This document shows positions 16,790 to 26,097 of a stretch of 64,000 nucleotides of DNA, piece by piece. This stretch comes from JAMXLO01 sp963791495 (lineage in GTDB: Bacteria > Pseudomonadota > Alphaproteobacteria > Acetobacterales > Acetobacteraceae): positions 310,001 to 374,000 of the forward strand of contig CAWBST010000009.1 in NCBI GenBank assembly GCA_963791495.1, in the 5' to 3' direction. Below the pieces are notes generated by a model. That model had not been told where the DNA came from, ran no database searches, and was given only the letters and a program-made list of their open reading frames with translations. Position numbers and translations under genes: made by a program. Position 1 is the first letter of the stretch, and the number at the start of each line of letters is the position of its first letter.

Positions 16790-17905
16790 GTGGTCAGGCG
16801 ACCGTCCCCACGCGCTCGCGCGGCGCAATGGCTGCTGCTTGCGATCGTGGTGGCGGTCGCCTGGTATCTCGGCTCGCAGGCCGCCGCGAACATCGCGCGG
16901 CGGCACGCGACCTTCGGCTTTGTCTTCCTGTTCGAGAACACCAACTTCGACATTCCGTTCCGGCTGATCCCCTGGTCGGTCGGCGATACCTATGGCCGGG
17001 CACTGCTGGTCTGTGTGCTCAACACGCTGCTGGTCGCTGCCATGAGCATCGTGGCCGCGACGCTGCTCGGGCTTCTGGTCGGCGTCATGCGGCTATCGGC
17101 GAATTGGCTGGTGCGCAACATCGCACTCGGCTTCATCGAGCTGGTGCGCAACACGCCGCAGCTGGTGCAGATCATCTTCTGGTACGTGGCCGTGCTGCAG
17201 ACGCTGCCGGGACCTCGCCAGAGCATCACCCTGCCGGCGGGTACTCTGCTGAACGTCCGTGGCATTTATCTGCCAAGCTTCGCGTCAGGTGCGGGCGCCG
17301 ATGTGCTATGGCCGCTGGCGCTTGCCGTTCTGCTGGCGACGCCGTTCGTCTGGCGCCTGCGCTGGCGCGGCCTGCCGCTGGGCAGCAGATCACTGCTGGT
17401 ATCCCTGCTTTCTGTACTGCTGTTCGCTGGCGGTATCGACCACATCGACTACCCCGCGTTGCGTGGCTTCAACATCGCCGGCGGGATCCAGGTGGTTCCG
17501 GAACTGGTCGCCCTCTGGGCGGGCCTCACGATCTACGCGGCCGCTTTCATCGCGGAGATCGTGCGTGCGGCGATCCTGTCGGTGCACAAGGGACAGCGTG
17601 AAGCAGCCCTCAGCCTGGGGCTGAAGCCGCGGCAGGTGCTGTCGAAGATCATCCTGCCGCAGGCATTGCGCGTGATGATACCGCCGATGACTAGCCAGTA
17701 TCTCAACATCATCAAGTCCAGCTCGCTGGGAGCCGCGGTGGCATACCCCGAGCTGTTTCAGATATTCGCCGGAACCGTGCTCCAGCAGACGGCGCGCGAG
17801 CTCGAGACAATGTTCCTGCTGATGGCAATCTTCCTGTCGATCAATCTCGCCACCTCGGCACTGATGAACTGGTACAACCACCGCGTCGCCTTGGTGGAAC
17901 GATGA
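16790..17905 (+). CDS. aapQ: general L-amino acid ABC transporter permease AapQ
   Basis: An inner-membrane permease of 371 residues that starts at GTG 16790, one base after the stop of aapJ. Several hydrophobic helices are visible, including the segments around LLLAIVVAVAWYLG and LVAAMSIVAATLLG. The ABC coupling motif appears as AALSLGLKPRQVLSKIILPQA, which contacts the ATPase. A FIELVRNTPQLVQIIFWY stretch is typical of the amino acid (HEAA) permease family. It pairs with AapM to form the channel. Confidence 0.93.
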   Translation: MVRRPSPRARAAQWLLLAIVVAVAWYLGSQAAANIARRHATFGFVFLFENTNFDIPFRLIPWSVGDTYGRALLVCVLNTLLVAAMSIVAATLLGLLVGVMRLSANWLVRNIALGFIELVRNTPQLVQIIFWYVAVLQTLPGPRQSITLPAGTLLNVRGIYLPSFASGAGADVLWPLALAVLLATPFVWRLRWRGLPLGSRSLLVSLLSVLLFAGGIDHIDYPALRGFNIAGGIQVVPELVALWAGLTIYAAAFIAEIVRAAILSVHKGQREAALSLGLKPRQVLSKIILPQALRVMIPPMTSQYLNIIKSSSLGAAVAYPELFQIFAGTVLQQTARELETMFLLMAIFLSINLATSALMNWYNHRVALVER

Positions 17906-19008
17906 GTGCCACGGCCGAAGAACGCCTGTCGCTGCGGCGCAATTTCGCGCCTGGCACGCCGGGCGCTCTGGCGATCGAGTGGCTGCGGCGCAATCTGTTC
18001 GGCTCGGTGTTCAATACTCTGCTGACGCTGGCGGTGGTGGCGCTGGCCGCGCTGATCCTGCCGCCGCTGTTCCGCTGGGGAATCGCGCAGGCCTCGCTGT
18101 CCGGCACCAGTCGGGCCGCCTGCACCGGCGATGGCGCCTGCTGGACGTTCATCCGCGTGCGTCTGCCGCTTTTCTTTTATGGCCGCTATCCGTCAAGCGA
18201 ATATTGGCGTGTCGATCTCGTCGGCGTGTTGCTGGTCGCCTTCTGCATTCCGGCTCTGCGCGACAACGTTCGGCATCGCTGGCTGTGGCTTCTGCTGCTG
18301 CTTGCGTTGTTTCCCGCCCTGGCATCGCTACTGCTCTGGGGCGGTGCGTTCGGCCTGGACTATGTCGACACGACGTTGTGGGGCGGGCTGATGCTCGACG
18401 TCATCATCTCGTTCGTCACCGTCGCGGGATCGCTTCCTCTCGGCATCCTGCTGGCCCTGGGTCGCCGCTCGCAGTTGCCGATCGTGCGCGTGCTGTCGGT
18501 CGGCTACATCGAACTTTGGCGCGGCGTGCCGCTGCTGACCGTGCTGTTCATGTCGGCGGTGCTGGTGCCGCTGTTCATGCCACAGGGCGTTTCGGTCGAC
18601 CGTCTGTTGCGTGCGATGGCAGCGCTGGTGCTGTTCAATGCCGCCTACATGGCCGAGGTTGTGCGTGGCGGCCTGCAGGGTGTCGATTCCCGGCAGGAGG
18701 AAGCGGCTTATTCGCTCGGCCTGCGCTGGTGGCACGTGCAGGGCTTCATCGTGCTGCCGCAGGCGCTGCGCATCGTCGTCCCCGGAATCATCAACACCGT
18801 CGTCGATCTTTTCAAGGATACCACGCTGGTGACGATCATCGGCCTATTCGACCTGCTGGGGGCGGTCGAGCAGGCCCTGAAGGACCCAGCGTGGCTCGGT
18901 TTCGCCACGGAAGGCTACGTCTTCTCGGCGCTGGTCTTCTTCGTCTGCTGCTATGCGATGTCGGCCTACGGCCGCAGCATGGAGCGGCGGCTCGCACGCG
19001 GACAGTGA
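17902..19008 (+). CDS. aapM: general L-amino acid ABC transporter permease AapM
   Basis: The second permease, 368 residues, whose ATG overlaps the aapQ stop (ATGA). It has the same family signs: GYIELWRGVPLLTVLFM, the coupling loop AAYSLGLRWWHVQGFIVLPQA and several membrane helices. In well-studied species the operon continues with aapP, the ATPase. Here the next gene, cysQ, lies on the other strand and no aapP is present in the window, so the transporter must use an ATPase encoded elsewhere. Confidence 0.93.
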   Translation: MSATAEERLSLRRNFAPGTPGALAIEWLRRNLFGSVFNTLLTLAVVALAALILPPLFRWGIAQASLSGTSRAACTGDGACWTFIRVRLPLFFYGRYPSSEYWRVDLVGVLLVAFCIPALRDNVRHRWLWLLLLLALFPALASLLLWGGAFGLDYVDTTLWGGLMLDVIISFVTVAGSLPLGILLALGRRSQLPIVRVLSVGYIELWRGVPLLTVLFMSAVLVPLFMPQGVSVDRLLRAMAALVLFNAAYMAEVVRGGLQGVDSRQEEAAYSLGLRWWHVQGFIVLPQALRIVVPGIINTVVDLFKDTTLVTIIGLFDLLGAVEQALKDPAWLGFATEGYVFSALVFFVCCYAMSAYGRSMERRLARGQ

Positions 19009-19027
19009 CTACCGTCAGGTCCAGCGG

Positions 19028-19792
19028 TCAGGGCAGCCGTCCGGTGCAAACGAAGTGCGGGTTTTCCCAACCCGGCTTGCCGTAGCGCAGTTCAGCGCCA
19101 TCGAACGTGCGGACCGTCCCGCCCGCCGCCTCCAGAACCGCCTGTGGCGCACAGGTATCCCACTCCATCGTGCGGCCAAAGCGTGGATACAGATCGGCAA
19201 CCCCTTCCGCCAGCCGGCAGAACTTCACGCTCGATCCGAAATTGATCACCTTCGCCACGCGCTTGTCGCGCAGAAACTCGTCGAGTCGCGTGCTGCTGCC
19301 GTGATAGCGACTGGCAAGCACCGTCAGTCCTTCCTCCGGTGGGACCCGCGCGCTGACCTCGGTCTGCATCGAGCCGACACGCTTCCATGCACCACGCCCG
19401 ACAATGCCGCCGAACAATTCGCCCGCCGCCGGGATCCCCACCACACCTAACACGGGCCTGCCATCACGCACGAGGCCGATGTTCACGGCAAACTCGTCGT
19501 TGCCGGCTGCGAATTCGCGCGTGCCGTCGAGCGGATCGACCAGCCAGTATTCCGCCGTCGGCACGGTAATCCGGCCCGCTGCCACTTCCTCCTCGGCGAT
19601 CACCGGAATGCCCGGCGCCGCATGACGCAGACCGGCAACGATGATCGCCTCTGCCCGGTGGTCGGCCTCGGTCACCGGGGAGCGGTCCTCCTTGCGAACC
19701 ACATCGAAGCCGCGCTGGCGGATCGTGAGAATGGCGGCGCCGGCATCCAGTGCCAGGGCGGCTGCCAGTGCGATCAACGCGTCGTCATCCAT
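19028..19792 (-). CDS. cysQ: 3'(2'),5'-bisphosphate nucleotidase CysQ
   Basis: A 254-residue member of the inositol monophosphatase family. Metal-binding motifs: EEEV at 67-70, DPLDGTREF at 86-94 (Asp86 and Asp89) and the C-terminal MEWDTCAPQAVLEAAGG. The order and the TREF ending of the second motif fit CysQ, which removes the 3' phosphate of PAP formed in sulfate assimilation. Histidinol phosphatase of the same fold is a less likely alternative. It starts 66 bases from the end of the isochorismatase gene and converges with aapM. Confidence 0.85.
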   Translation of the reverse strand: MDDDALIALAAALALDAGAAILTIRQRGFDVVRKEDRSPVTEADHRAEAIIVAGLRHAAPGIPVIAEEEVAAGRITVPTAEYWLVDPLDGTREFAAGNDEFAVNIGLVRDGRPVLGVVGIPAAGELFGGIVGRGAWKRVGSMQTEVSARVPPEEGLTVLASRYHGSSTRLDEFLRDKRVAKVINFGSSVKFCRLAEGVADLYPRFGRTMEWDTCAPQAVLEAAGGTVRTFDGAELRYGKPGWENPHFVCTGRLP

Positions 19793-19858
19793 AAACCGGT
19801 CATACCGGTCGTGCGCGGCGCTGGCAACGAATTCCGCCCTACGCGATCGACGCCTCGG

Positions 19859-20554
19859 CTAGTCGTTCCGCGTCAGCCGCTGTATCACGAAGTCCGTGTC
19901 CATAACGTCGCCGAAGATCGCATAGAAGGCGACCAAGGAAGCGTTATGCTCCTCCATTGTCATCGCCGCATTTGCGTCGCTGACCATGACCGTCTTGAAG
20001 TTGGTCATCATGGCGTCGCGCGCCGACAACTCGCAGCAGACATTGGTTACGGTACCAGTGATAAGAACAGTATCGAAACGCCTCGCCCGCAACCGGTATG
20101 GCAGATCGCACGTCCCTGGCATGAACGCGCTGAAGCGATACTTGCGGACGATCTCGTCCTCCGGCCGTACGTCGAGCTCCGGCCAAAGCGCCTGGCCCTT
20201 GGTGCCCTCGCTCATTGCAGCCACCCGCCGGTCACGGTACGCCGGGGTGAGCATGGCGTGCGCGTGGCTCCATTCATACGCACTGCGTTCATCGAACGTG
20301 TTCATGACCCAGAACACGCCGCCTCCCGCGGCACGCACCACCGAGGCGAGGCGGTTCACATTGGGCACGATGTCGCGCGCCATCGGGCACACCGCATGCC
20401 CGACCGCGTCATCCATGAAGGCATTCTGCAGATCGACCACGATGAGCGCGGTACTCTTCGGATCCAGATCGGCATGCGGATGCGCCACGCCGGACCGCGC
20501 AACCACACGCTGTGTGACGGCTTCAGGCGCATCGAACCAGTTCATCCGTGTCAT
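19859..20554 (-). CDS. isochorismatase-like cysteine hydrolase
   Basis: A 231-residue cysteine hydrolase of the isochorismatase family. The catalytic triad is visible: Asp41 (VVDLQNAF), Lys138 (VRKYRFSAF) and Cys173 (TGTVTNVCCE). Family members hydrolyse amides such as nicotinamide, ureidoacrylate, carbamates or isochorismate. The context does not settle the substrate. It overlaps the small upstream gene by an ATGA, so the two are coupled; the broken binding-protein gene lies further upstream in the same direction and may have supplied the substrate. Confidence 0.87.
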   Translation of the reverse strand: MTRMNWFDAPEAVTQRVVARSGVAHPHADLDPKSTALIVVDLQNAFMDDAVGHAVCPMARDIVPNVNRLASVVRAAGGGVFWVMNTFDERSAYEWSHAHAMLTPAYRDRRVAAMSEGTKGQALWPELDVRPEDEIVRKYRFSAFMPGTCDLPYRLRARRFDTVLITGTVTNVCCELSARDAMMTNFKTVMVSDANAAMTMEEHNASLVAFYAIFGDVMDTDFVIQRLTRND

Positions 20555-20850
20555 GCGCCGGCCTCCACGCCAAGTGCTGCCAGCTCCTCGATGATGCGAC
20601 GGCGGCGCGCATCGAGCTCCTCCACCGCCAACCGCTGCAAGCCGCGCAGGAATTCCGCCGAGGCCGAGAATCCCTGGTAATGGGTTGAAGCGGCGCCTTC
20701 GCTTGACAGCCGGATCGAGGAGTCACCCGGCAGCTTGATGAACAGCTCGCAGTCCGCCGGGTCGGCGCGTTCGGCGTGAGCGATCAGCTCCTTCATGCCG
20801 TTCAGCTCGCCAATCAGGTGATTGACCTTGTCGATATCCTGGATCTTCAT
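20551..20850 (-). CDS. small hypothetical protein coupled to the hydrolase
   Basis: A 99-residue soluble protein starting at ATG 20850 (MKIQDIDKVNHLIGELNGMK). Two long helices at the ends (residues 5-25 and 70-95, the latter REL-rich as in LAVEELDARRRRIIEELAALG) flank a short beta-like middle (CELFIKLPGDSSIRL). No family is recognised. Its stop overlaps the start of the isochorismatase-like gene by ATGA, so it is translated with it and could be a partner or regulator of that enzyme. Confidence 0.65.
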   Translation of the reverse strand: MKIQDIDKVNHLIGELNGMKELIAHAERADPADCELFIKLPGDSSIRLSSEGAASTHYQGFSASAEFLRGLQRLAVEELDARRRRIIEELAALGVEAGA

Positions 20851-20901
20851 GCCACTGCCTCGAAGCCCTGCGGCAGTTTCCAACGTCTCCGCCGGGTTTG
20901 G

Positions 20902-22075
20902 CTAGTAGGCCAGCGCGTGATCCACCACCGGCTCCCAACGGCCGTCGTGCACGACCGACAGGAATGCGGCCGTCGCGCCGTGATGGTTGGTCGGGCTGAA
21001 CGAGTAGGTCCCGCCGAATATGTCGTGGTAATCCTGGATGCTCTCCATTGCCTTCACCAGGCTGTCCACCGTCAGGTCGCGCCCCGACCGCTGCAGAGCC
21101 TCGATGACGATCTGCGCCGAGGTGTAGCCCATCTGACCGAGGTAGTTCGCGTCGACGCCGTATCGCGCCTTGTACTTCTGCATGAACGCCTTCACCGCCG
21201 GCCGCGGATCGTCAGGATAGGCGTAGAGGGAGGGCGCCATCGAGAAGAAGCCTTCGGCGACCTTGCCCGGCGCCTCGGCGACAGCGGTGTCATAGGTGGC
21301 CACCTGACCCAGCAGATCGACGTCCCAGCCAAGCTTCTTGGTGGTCGAGATGATGAGCGTGGTGTCGCGCACGATGGTGCCGAGGACGATCACGTCGCAC
21401 TTTGCTTCGCGCAGCTTGGCGACCGCTGCGCTGAAGTCGGTGTCGGTTGGCTTGTGTGCCGTGGTGGCGACGATCTTCATGCCCATCGCCTCGGCCTGAA
21501 TGGTCGCGCCGGCGAGCACGTCCTTGCCGAAGTCGGTATCCTGATACATCGCGCAGATCGACTTCCTGCCGCGCTGTTCTATGAAATACTTCACACCCGC
21601 ACGCATCTCGTCGACGTAGGATGAGGTACTGGCTGAACTTGAGCTTGTGGAACGGCTCGTACATGGAACGCGCGGCGGACAGCGGCAGCAGCTTGGGCAC
21701 GTTCTTCTCGATTGCCATCGGGAAGGTGGCGTTGTTCATCGGCGTGCCGCCGTCCTCGATGGTGAAGAACACGCCATCGTTGTTGATCAGCTTGTTGATC
21801 GCCTGCACCGCGCGCGGCACCTGGTACTGGCTGTCCTCGACGATGTAGCGGATCTTCCGGCCGTGAATTCCACCCTTTTCGTTCGCTTCATCGAACGCCA
21901 GGCGAACGGCGTTGGCGTTGTTCACGCCTTGTACCGCGGTGACGCCCGAGAGGTCAGTGATGGTGCCGACCAGGATTTCGGTGTCGGTGACGCCACGCTG
22001 GGTTTCGGCGAAGGCGGCGGCTGCGAGCAATATAAGTGACGCCGCAGTCAGCAGGCGCGTGGCAACACGTCCCAT
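20902..22075 (-). pseudogene. branched-chain amino acid-type binding protein with frameshift
   Basis: A LivJ-type periplasmic binding protein broken by one small indel. ATG 22075 starts a signal peptide (VATRLLTAASLILLAAAAFAE) and the frame reads ITDLSGVTAVQG, KIRYIVEDSQYQVPRAVQAI and FHKLKFSQY. Near 21622-21626 one extra base shifts the frame; the other frame continues SSYVDEMRAGVKYFIEQ, then ICAMYQDTDFG and an intact C-terminus ending DHALAY. Joined, it would have about 390 residues. Its ribosome site GGGGGGAAC is strong, so the break may be recent or an error. No transporter partner genes are adjacent. Confidence 0.82.
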
Positions 22076-22145
22076 TGTTGTTCCCCCCGTGAGTGCCGGG
22101 GAGGCTAGCGCAGGAGCGACGCGGCCGCCAAGCGAAGGCCAGCAA

Positions 22146-22652
22146 TCAGGCCCCTGGGACCACCAGGAACAGGTCGGTGTCGCCGGTATCCTGACCGTAC
22201 GAGGTAAGCAGCGCGTGCGCCTGGCCGCGATGGTGCGTCTGGTGATTGAAGAAGTGCACCACGAGCGGGCCCTTCTGTCGCCGCATCTCCATCCCCGCCG
22301 AGCCGCTGAACCACACCAGATCATCGGCCAGCCAGGCATCGTCCACGCGATTGGCCCAGGCGATGATATCGGCATCCGCCGTCACGCGGCGCGACTGCAG
22401 CGTGGCGAAGTCGTCAACCATACTGGCGCTCTGCTTCTGGCCGACCTCTGGCTTCGGCCAGGCGTCGAAGCGCGACATCCACTGTGTGTCGCCCCACAGC
22501 AGGTGGGTGAAGGTGCCGTGGATCGACCGCCAGAATGCCCCACGATCGGCCTTTCGTTCGGCGTCGGTCAGCCGCGCGGCGGCGGCGTAGAGGCGGCGGT
22601 TCATTTCGGCGTTGTACTCCGCCATCAGGCGGACATAGGTGGGTGTGATCAT
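22146..22652 (-). CDS. DinB family protein
   Basis: A 168-residue four-helix-bundle protein of the DinB / YfiT superfamily. The metal-binding histidines fit His50 (GTFTHLLWGD) and the pair in NHQTHHRGQ (His137 and His141), which are typical of DinB-like metal-dependent thiol transferases or hydrolases. The substrate is unknown; some relatives use mycothiol or bacillithiol, which this organism is not expected to make. It stands upstream of the broken binding-protein gene in the same direction, 70 bases away. Confidence 0.87.
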   Translation of the reverse strand: MITPTYVRLMAEYNAEMNRRLYAAAARLTDAERKADRGAFWRSIHGTFTHLLWGDTQWMSRFDAWPKPEVGQKQSASMVDDFATLQSRRVTADADIIAWANRVDDAWLADDLVWFSGSAGMEMRRQKGPLVVHFFNHQTHHRGQAHALLTSYGQDTGDTDLFLVVPGA

Positions 22653-23276
22653 GCGAGCGAGATCTCCGTGGCGCTTCGGTTAGGCGGCAAATTCCCGCCG
22701 AGCGTCAATCTTGATCGAGCGAGTCAACATGTCGCCAGCCGCGGCGCGAAGACACCGGCAGTTACGGAAAGTTACACTTGACCGAAGGTATTAAATTGAA
22801 ATGTTTGACTGGCCAGCAGGCAAACGAAAGGCTTTACGCTGTCAAGCCAAAGGAGCACCGGTGGCAAGCATTTGAGCAGTCTCAGCCGGCGAGACATCGT
22901 CCAGTTGGCGGCACGCGAGTTCTGACCCGTTGCTCGAACCGTCGCCAGCCGACCCTGGGCATTGCGCCCGAAGCCCTCGATCCAATGGCCATGTTTCGCA
23001 ATGCTCACCGAGCCCTTTACTGTACTGCCGCCATCGATATCTGTAGAGTGAACGGGTATCCGACGCGGTATAGATGGCGCAGTCCGGAGCTTTGTCGCAA
23101 GATGCCGCCAATGGCGGCTGCTCGATACCAGGGCCGCCGGATCACTTCGCAGTGCCCGCGCGACGCACTCGCTGGCAAAGTTGTGCGTCGAAACAGGATC
23201 TCGCGGCGAGGCTAATGGATTCGGACCGGTGACAGACAGAGACCAGGCCTTGCCCACGGTTGGACATGACGGTGGA
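22653..23276. other. gene-poor stretch without a supported gene
   Basis: About 620 bases between the divergent DinB and MBL-fold genes. The first 200 bases are richer in A and T than the surroundings (for example GGTATTAAATTGAAATG near 22785) and may hold promoters. Open frames of up to 160 codons exist on both strands, but they show no family signature, no clear ribosome site and overlap each other, so none is called. Confidence 0.5.
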
Positions 23277-24152
23277 ATGACCCTGCGGTTCTGGGGCGCG
23301 CGAGGAAGCCTGCCCGCACCTGGGCCCTCGACGGCGCGCTATGGCGGCAACACCGTTTGTGTCGAACTGCGTTGTGGCCCACACCTGCTAATTCTCGATG
23401 CCGGCAGCGGATTGCGCGAACTCGGCGCCGCGCTGGCCGAGGACGACGTATCGGTGGATGCCGATATCCTGCTCAGCCACACGCACCTCGATCATATCTG
23501 TGGGTTGCCGTTCTTCGCAGCAATGCACGACCCGAAGGCGCGTATTCGGTTCTGGGGCGGCCATCTGGCGCCGCCCGCGGGCATCGCCGAAGCGCTCCTG
23601 ACCAGTTGGCGCGCTCCTCTCATGCCCGACATGGATGCGGAATTTCGTGCAGAGATCGCGTTCCATGACTTTATTGCGGGGCAGTGCCTGCAATTGCGTC
23701 CAGACCTCTACGTTGGAACCACAACCCTGCGTCATCCCGGCAACGCGGTTGGCTACCGAGTCGAGTGGGCTGGAACGAGCGTGTGCTACATCACCGATAC
23801 CGAGCACCCGCCGGATGGGCTTGATCAGAACCTCCTCCGGTTCGTTGCGGGGGCCGATGTAGTGATCCACGACGCCACCTACACCGATGCGGAATATCAG
23901 TCCCGCATCGGTTGGGGGCATTCGACCTGGCAGGCTGCGGCAAGCCTCGCCGACGCAGCCGCGATTGGGCGACTGGTGCTGTGTCACCATGACCCGAGCC
24001 ACAACGATTTAGCGATGGACGCGATCGCCAGCGCCGTTGCGGAGAGGCGCCCGGGTACACTGGTCGCCAGGGAAGGCATGCGGATCGTCGTCGGTGATAC
24101 GACGGCAGAACCTCGAGGCGTTCCCTCGCTGCGTTCGCGTGTCGCAGACTGA
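23277..24152 (+). CDS. MBL-fold metal-dependent hydrolase (RNase Z / phosphodiesterase-like)
   Basis: A 291-residue metallo-beta-lactamase fold protein. It opens with MTLRFWGARGSLPAPGP, a hallmark of a group that includes cyclic-nucleotide phosphodiesterase-like and RNase Z-like proteins. The metal motif HTHLDH is at residues 68-73, LRHPGNAVGYR carries the next histidine, and ITDTEH and LCHHDPSHND complete the site. ATG 23277 is chosen because homologous proteins begin near this motif; a GTG at 23229 would add 16 residues. Physiological substrate unknown. Confidence 0.85.
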   Translation: MTLRFWGARGSLPAPGPSTARYGGNTVCVELRCGPHLLILDAGSGLRELGAALAEDDVSVDADILLSHTHLDHICGLPFFAAMHDPKARIRFWGGHLAPPAGIAEALLTSWRAPLMPDMDAEFRAEIAFHDFIAGQCLQLRPDLYVGTTTLRHPGNAVGYRVEWAGTSVCYITDTEHPPDGLDQNLLRFVAGADVVIHDATYTDAEYQSRIGWGHSTWQAAASLADAAAIGRLVLCHHDPSHNDLAMDAIASAVAERRPGTLVAREGMRIVVGDTTAEPRGVPSLRSRVAD

Positions 24153-24481
24153 CCGAGTTTTTACCCGTTTTCGCGGCTGCCGGCGAGGTCTTGGATATCA
24201 CAGGCAGGAGACTCTGGATTGCCCTTTTTACAACGCGCGATTCACGGCGGCCATTATAGATCGACCACTCGTGTGACGATACTGAACGAGACGCGTGCGA
24301 CCACGCACTGATCGCTCCACTCGGTTTCGAGAGCATCCCGAGCGTGCCGGTCCGTTCCCAGCGCTGCTAAATATCGCGCAGGTCTGACTCACAGCGACGT
24401 GCGCTGAAACGTCACATTGCGGCCAAACTCATCGCCTTGTTCGTACCAGTCTGGCCGGTGCGGAGGTGAATCCTGTCATAC
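24153..24481. other. intergenic stretch without a supported gene
   Basis: About 330 bases between two genes on the same strand. No open frame with coding character, no tRNA-like fold and no repeat was found. It probably carries the promoter of the acyltransferase gene, but no convincing -35/-10 pair could be read. Confidence 0.45.
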
Positions 24482-25696
24482 GTGGCAAACTCGGGCACGC
24501 TGGCGCGCGCGGATCCATCCGCCGTCACAGCACGCACCGAGAGCAAGCTGGTACAGCTCGAGGCGTTGCGTGGCCTGGCAGCCTTCATCGTTGTTGCCTG
24601 GCATTTCCTCTGGGCGTTCGATCCCGCCCGTATCGGCATCGTCGACGGCTTCGATCCATCGTCCGCACTGCTAGGTAGTGTCAGCTTCGCGTCGATTGAC
24701 GGGCCTGCGGCGGTGACGCTGTTCTTCGTACTGTCGGGTTTCGTGTTGCCGCTGGGCTTCTTCCGCTCCGGTCGCACCGAACTCGTGGTGCGTGCCACCG
24801 CCAAACGCTGGTTGCGCCTGGTCTGTCTCGTCATGCTCGCCGTGCTGCTGTCATGGCTGCTGTTCCGCTGTGGCCTCTACCGTCACCGCGAAGCGGCACA
24901 GATCAGCCAATCAGCCTGGCTGGACACATTCGGCGGCTCGCATCCGCAGCATACCTTCACGCCGTCGCTGTTCGGCGCCGTCCTGGAAGGCTCACTGTTC
25001 GCCTTCTTCCGCGAGCCGGACATGTACGATCCGGTGCTGTGGACCATGCATCATGAATTTTTTGGCAGCTTCGTCACATTCTTTCTTGCAGTGACCCTTT
25101 GGCGTGCACGACCCGCCGCCGCGGCGTGGCTGCTGGCAACTGCCGCGATCGTGGTGCATTTCACCGATCCGTACCTGTTCGCATTCGTGGCCGGCACTGG
25201 GCTCGCCTGGCTCATGTCGCGCTGCGATGTGCATCTGTCGCCGGGCATGGCCCTGGCCTGCATCGCCACTGGCATCTTCCTGTTCGGCTATCTGGAACCA
25301 CGCGGCACCTATGCCGCGTTCTCTGCGGTACACGATGCGAGCCCGGCCCGGTTCGATCGCATTGCCGTCCATACGGCAAGCGGTGTGATGATCATCATCG
25401 GCCTGCTGGGCAACGATCGCTTCGGCCGATCATTGGCAACGGCGCCGTTCCGTCTGCTCGGCCGCCTGTCGTTCCCGGTTTACTTATTCCACTTCCCGTT
25501 GCTGTGCTCGCTGGCCAGCGGACTGTTCGTCCTGTTACGGCCATCCTTGTCGTTGCATCACACCCTGCTGCTGGTAGCCGCCGTTTACGCACCGCTGGTG
25601 ATCGGCGTCGGTTATCTGTTCGCCTGTGTAGACGAAGCCTGGCTTCGCTGGGTCAACCGGTTCGCCGCCCAACTGACCAGACCGGAACCGAGCTGA
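24482..25696 (+). CDS. membrane acyltransferase 3 family protein
   Basis: A 404-residue integral membrane protein of the acyltransferase 3 (AT3) family. The N-terminal signature LEALRGLAAFIVVAWHFLW contains the conserved arginine and the catalytic-type histidine, and roughly ten hydrophobic segments follow, ending in GRLSFPVYLFHFPLL. Members transfer acetyl or other acyl groups to extracellular or periplasmic sugars of lipopolysaccharide, exopolysaccharide or peptidoglycan. The frame starts at GTG 24482. No polysaccharide genes are adjacent, so the target is unknown. Confidence 0.85.
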   Translation: MANSGTLARADPSAVTARTESKLVQLEALRGLAAFIVVAWHFLWAFDPARIGIVDGFDPSSALLGSVSFASIDGPAAVTLFFVLSGFVLPLGFFRSGRTELVVRATAKRWLRLVCLVMLAVLLSWLLFRCGLYRHREAAQISQSAWLDTFGGSHPQHTFTPSLFGAVLEGSLFAFFREPDMYDPVLWTMHHEFFGSFVTFFLAVTLWRARPAAAAWLLATAAIVVHFTDPYLFAFVAGTGLAWLMSRCDVHLSPGMALACIATGIFLFGYLEPRGTYAAFSAVHDASPARFDRIAVHTASGVMIIIGLLGNDRFGRSLATAPFRLLGRLSFPVYLFHFPLLCSLASGLFVLLRPSLSLHHTLLLVAAVYAPLVIGVGYLFACVDEAWLRWVNRFAAQLTRPEPS

Positions 25697-25699
25697 TGA

Positions 25700-26050
25700 T
25701 CAGCCGCAGGCGTTGCCGCGCAAAGTGGCCGAAGTCACGGTCCCGTCGGTTACCGCAAATGTCGTTTCGCACTGCAGGTCGATGACCTGTGGCGGGAAGC
25801 CCGCGCCATACCAGCCCGTGAAGAACGGGCTGTATGACGGAAACGATGGAACGAGATCCACACGGCGCTCATCATAGGCAAGGTACTTCACCCCGGTGGT
25901 CTCGTAGGTGCGCGAGGGCACACCCATCTGCTGCACGAGCACTGCTTCCGGTTGGCCCACCAAGCTGTTGACGTAGGCTTGCCGTGCCGCGAACTGATTG
26001 ACACAGCCTGCCATCAGTCCTGTCAACACGATCAGAAAGGCGCGGCGCAT
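25700..26050 (-). CDS. small putative lipoprotein
   Basis: A 116-residue protein with a clear lipoprotein signal: MRRAFLIVLTGLMAGC, where LMAGC is the lipobox and Cys16 the lipidated residue. The mature part (VNQFAARQAYVNSLVGQPEAV) has the GQPEAVLVQQMGVPSRTYE look of a small outer-membrane-associated lipoprotein in which a short turn precedes a beta hairpin. Function unknown. It ends 4 bases from the convergent acyltransferase gene and lies 47 bases after msrA in the same direction. Confidence 0.75.
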   Translation of the reverse strand: MRRAFLIVLTGLMAGCVNQFAARQAYVNSLVGQPEAVLVQQMGVPSRTYETTGVKYLAYDERRVDLVPSFPSYSPFFTGWYGAGFPPQVIDLQCETTFAVTDGTVTSATLRGNACG

Positions 26051-26097
26051 TCGGGCGCTCTCCGATTGTCCCGTGTGCCAGGATAGATCGGCCGTCG

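Noticed and set aside
22778..23215. 145-codon plus-strand frame and an overlapping minus-strand frame in the DinB-MBL spacer
   Set aside because: No ribosome site and no recognisable motif; both frames overlap each other and their codons look random.
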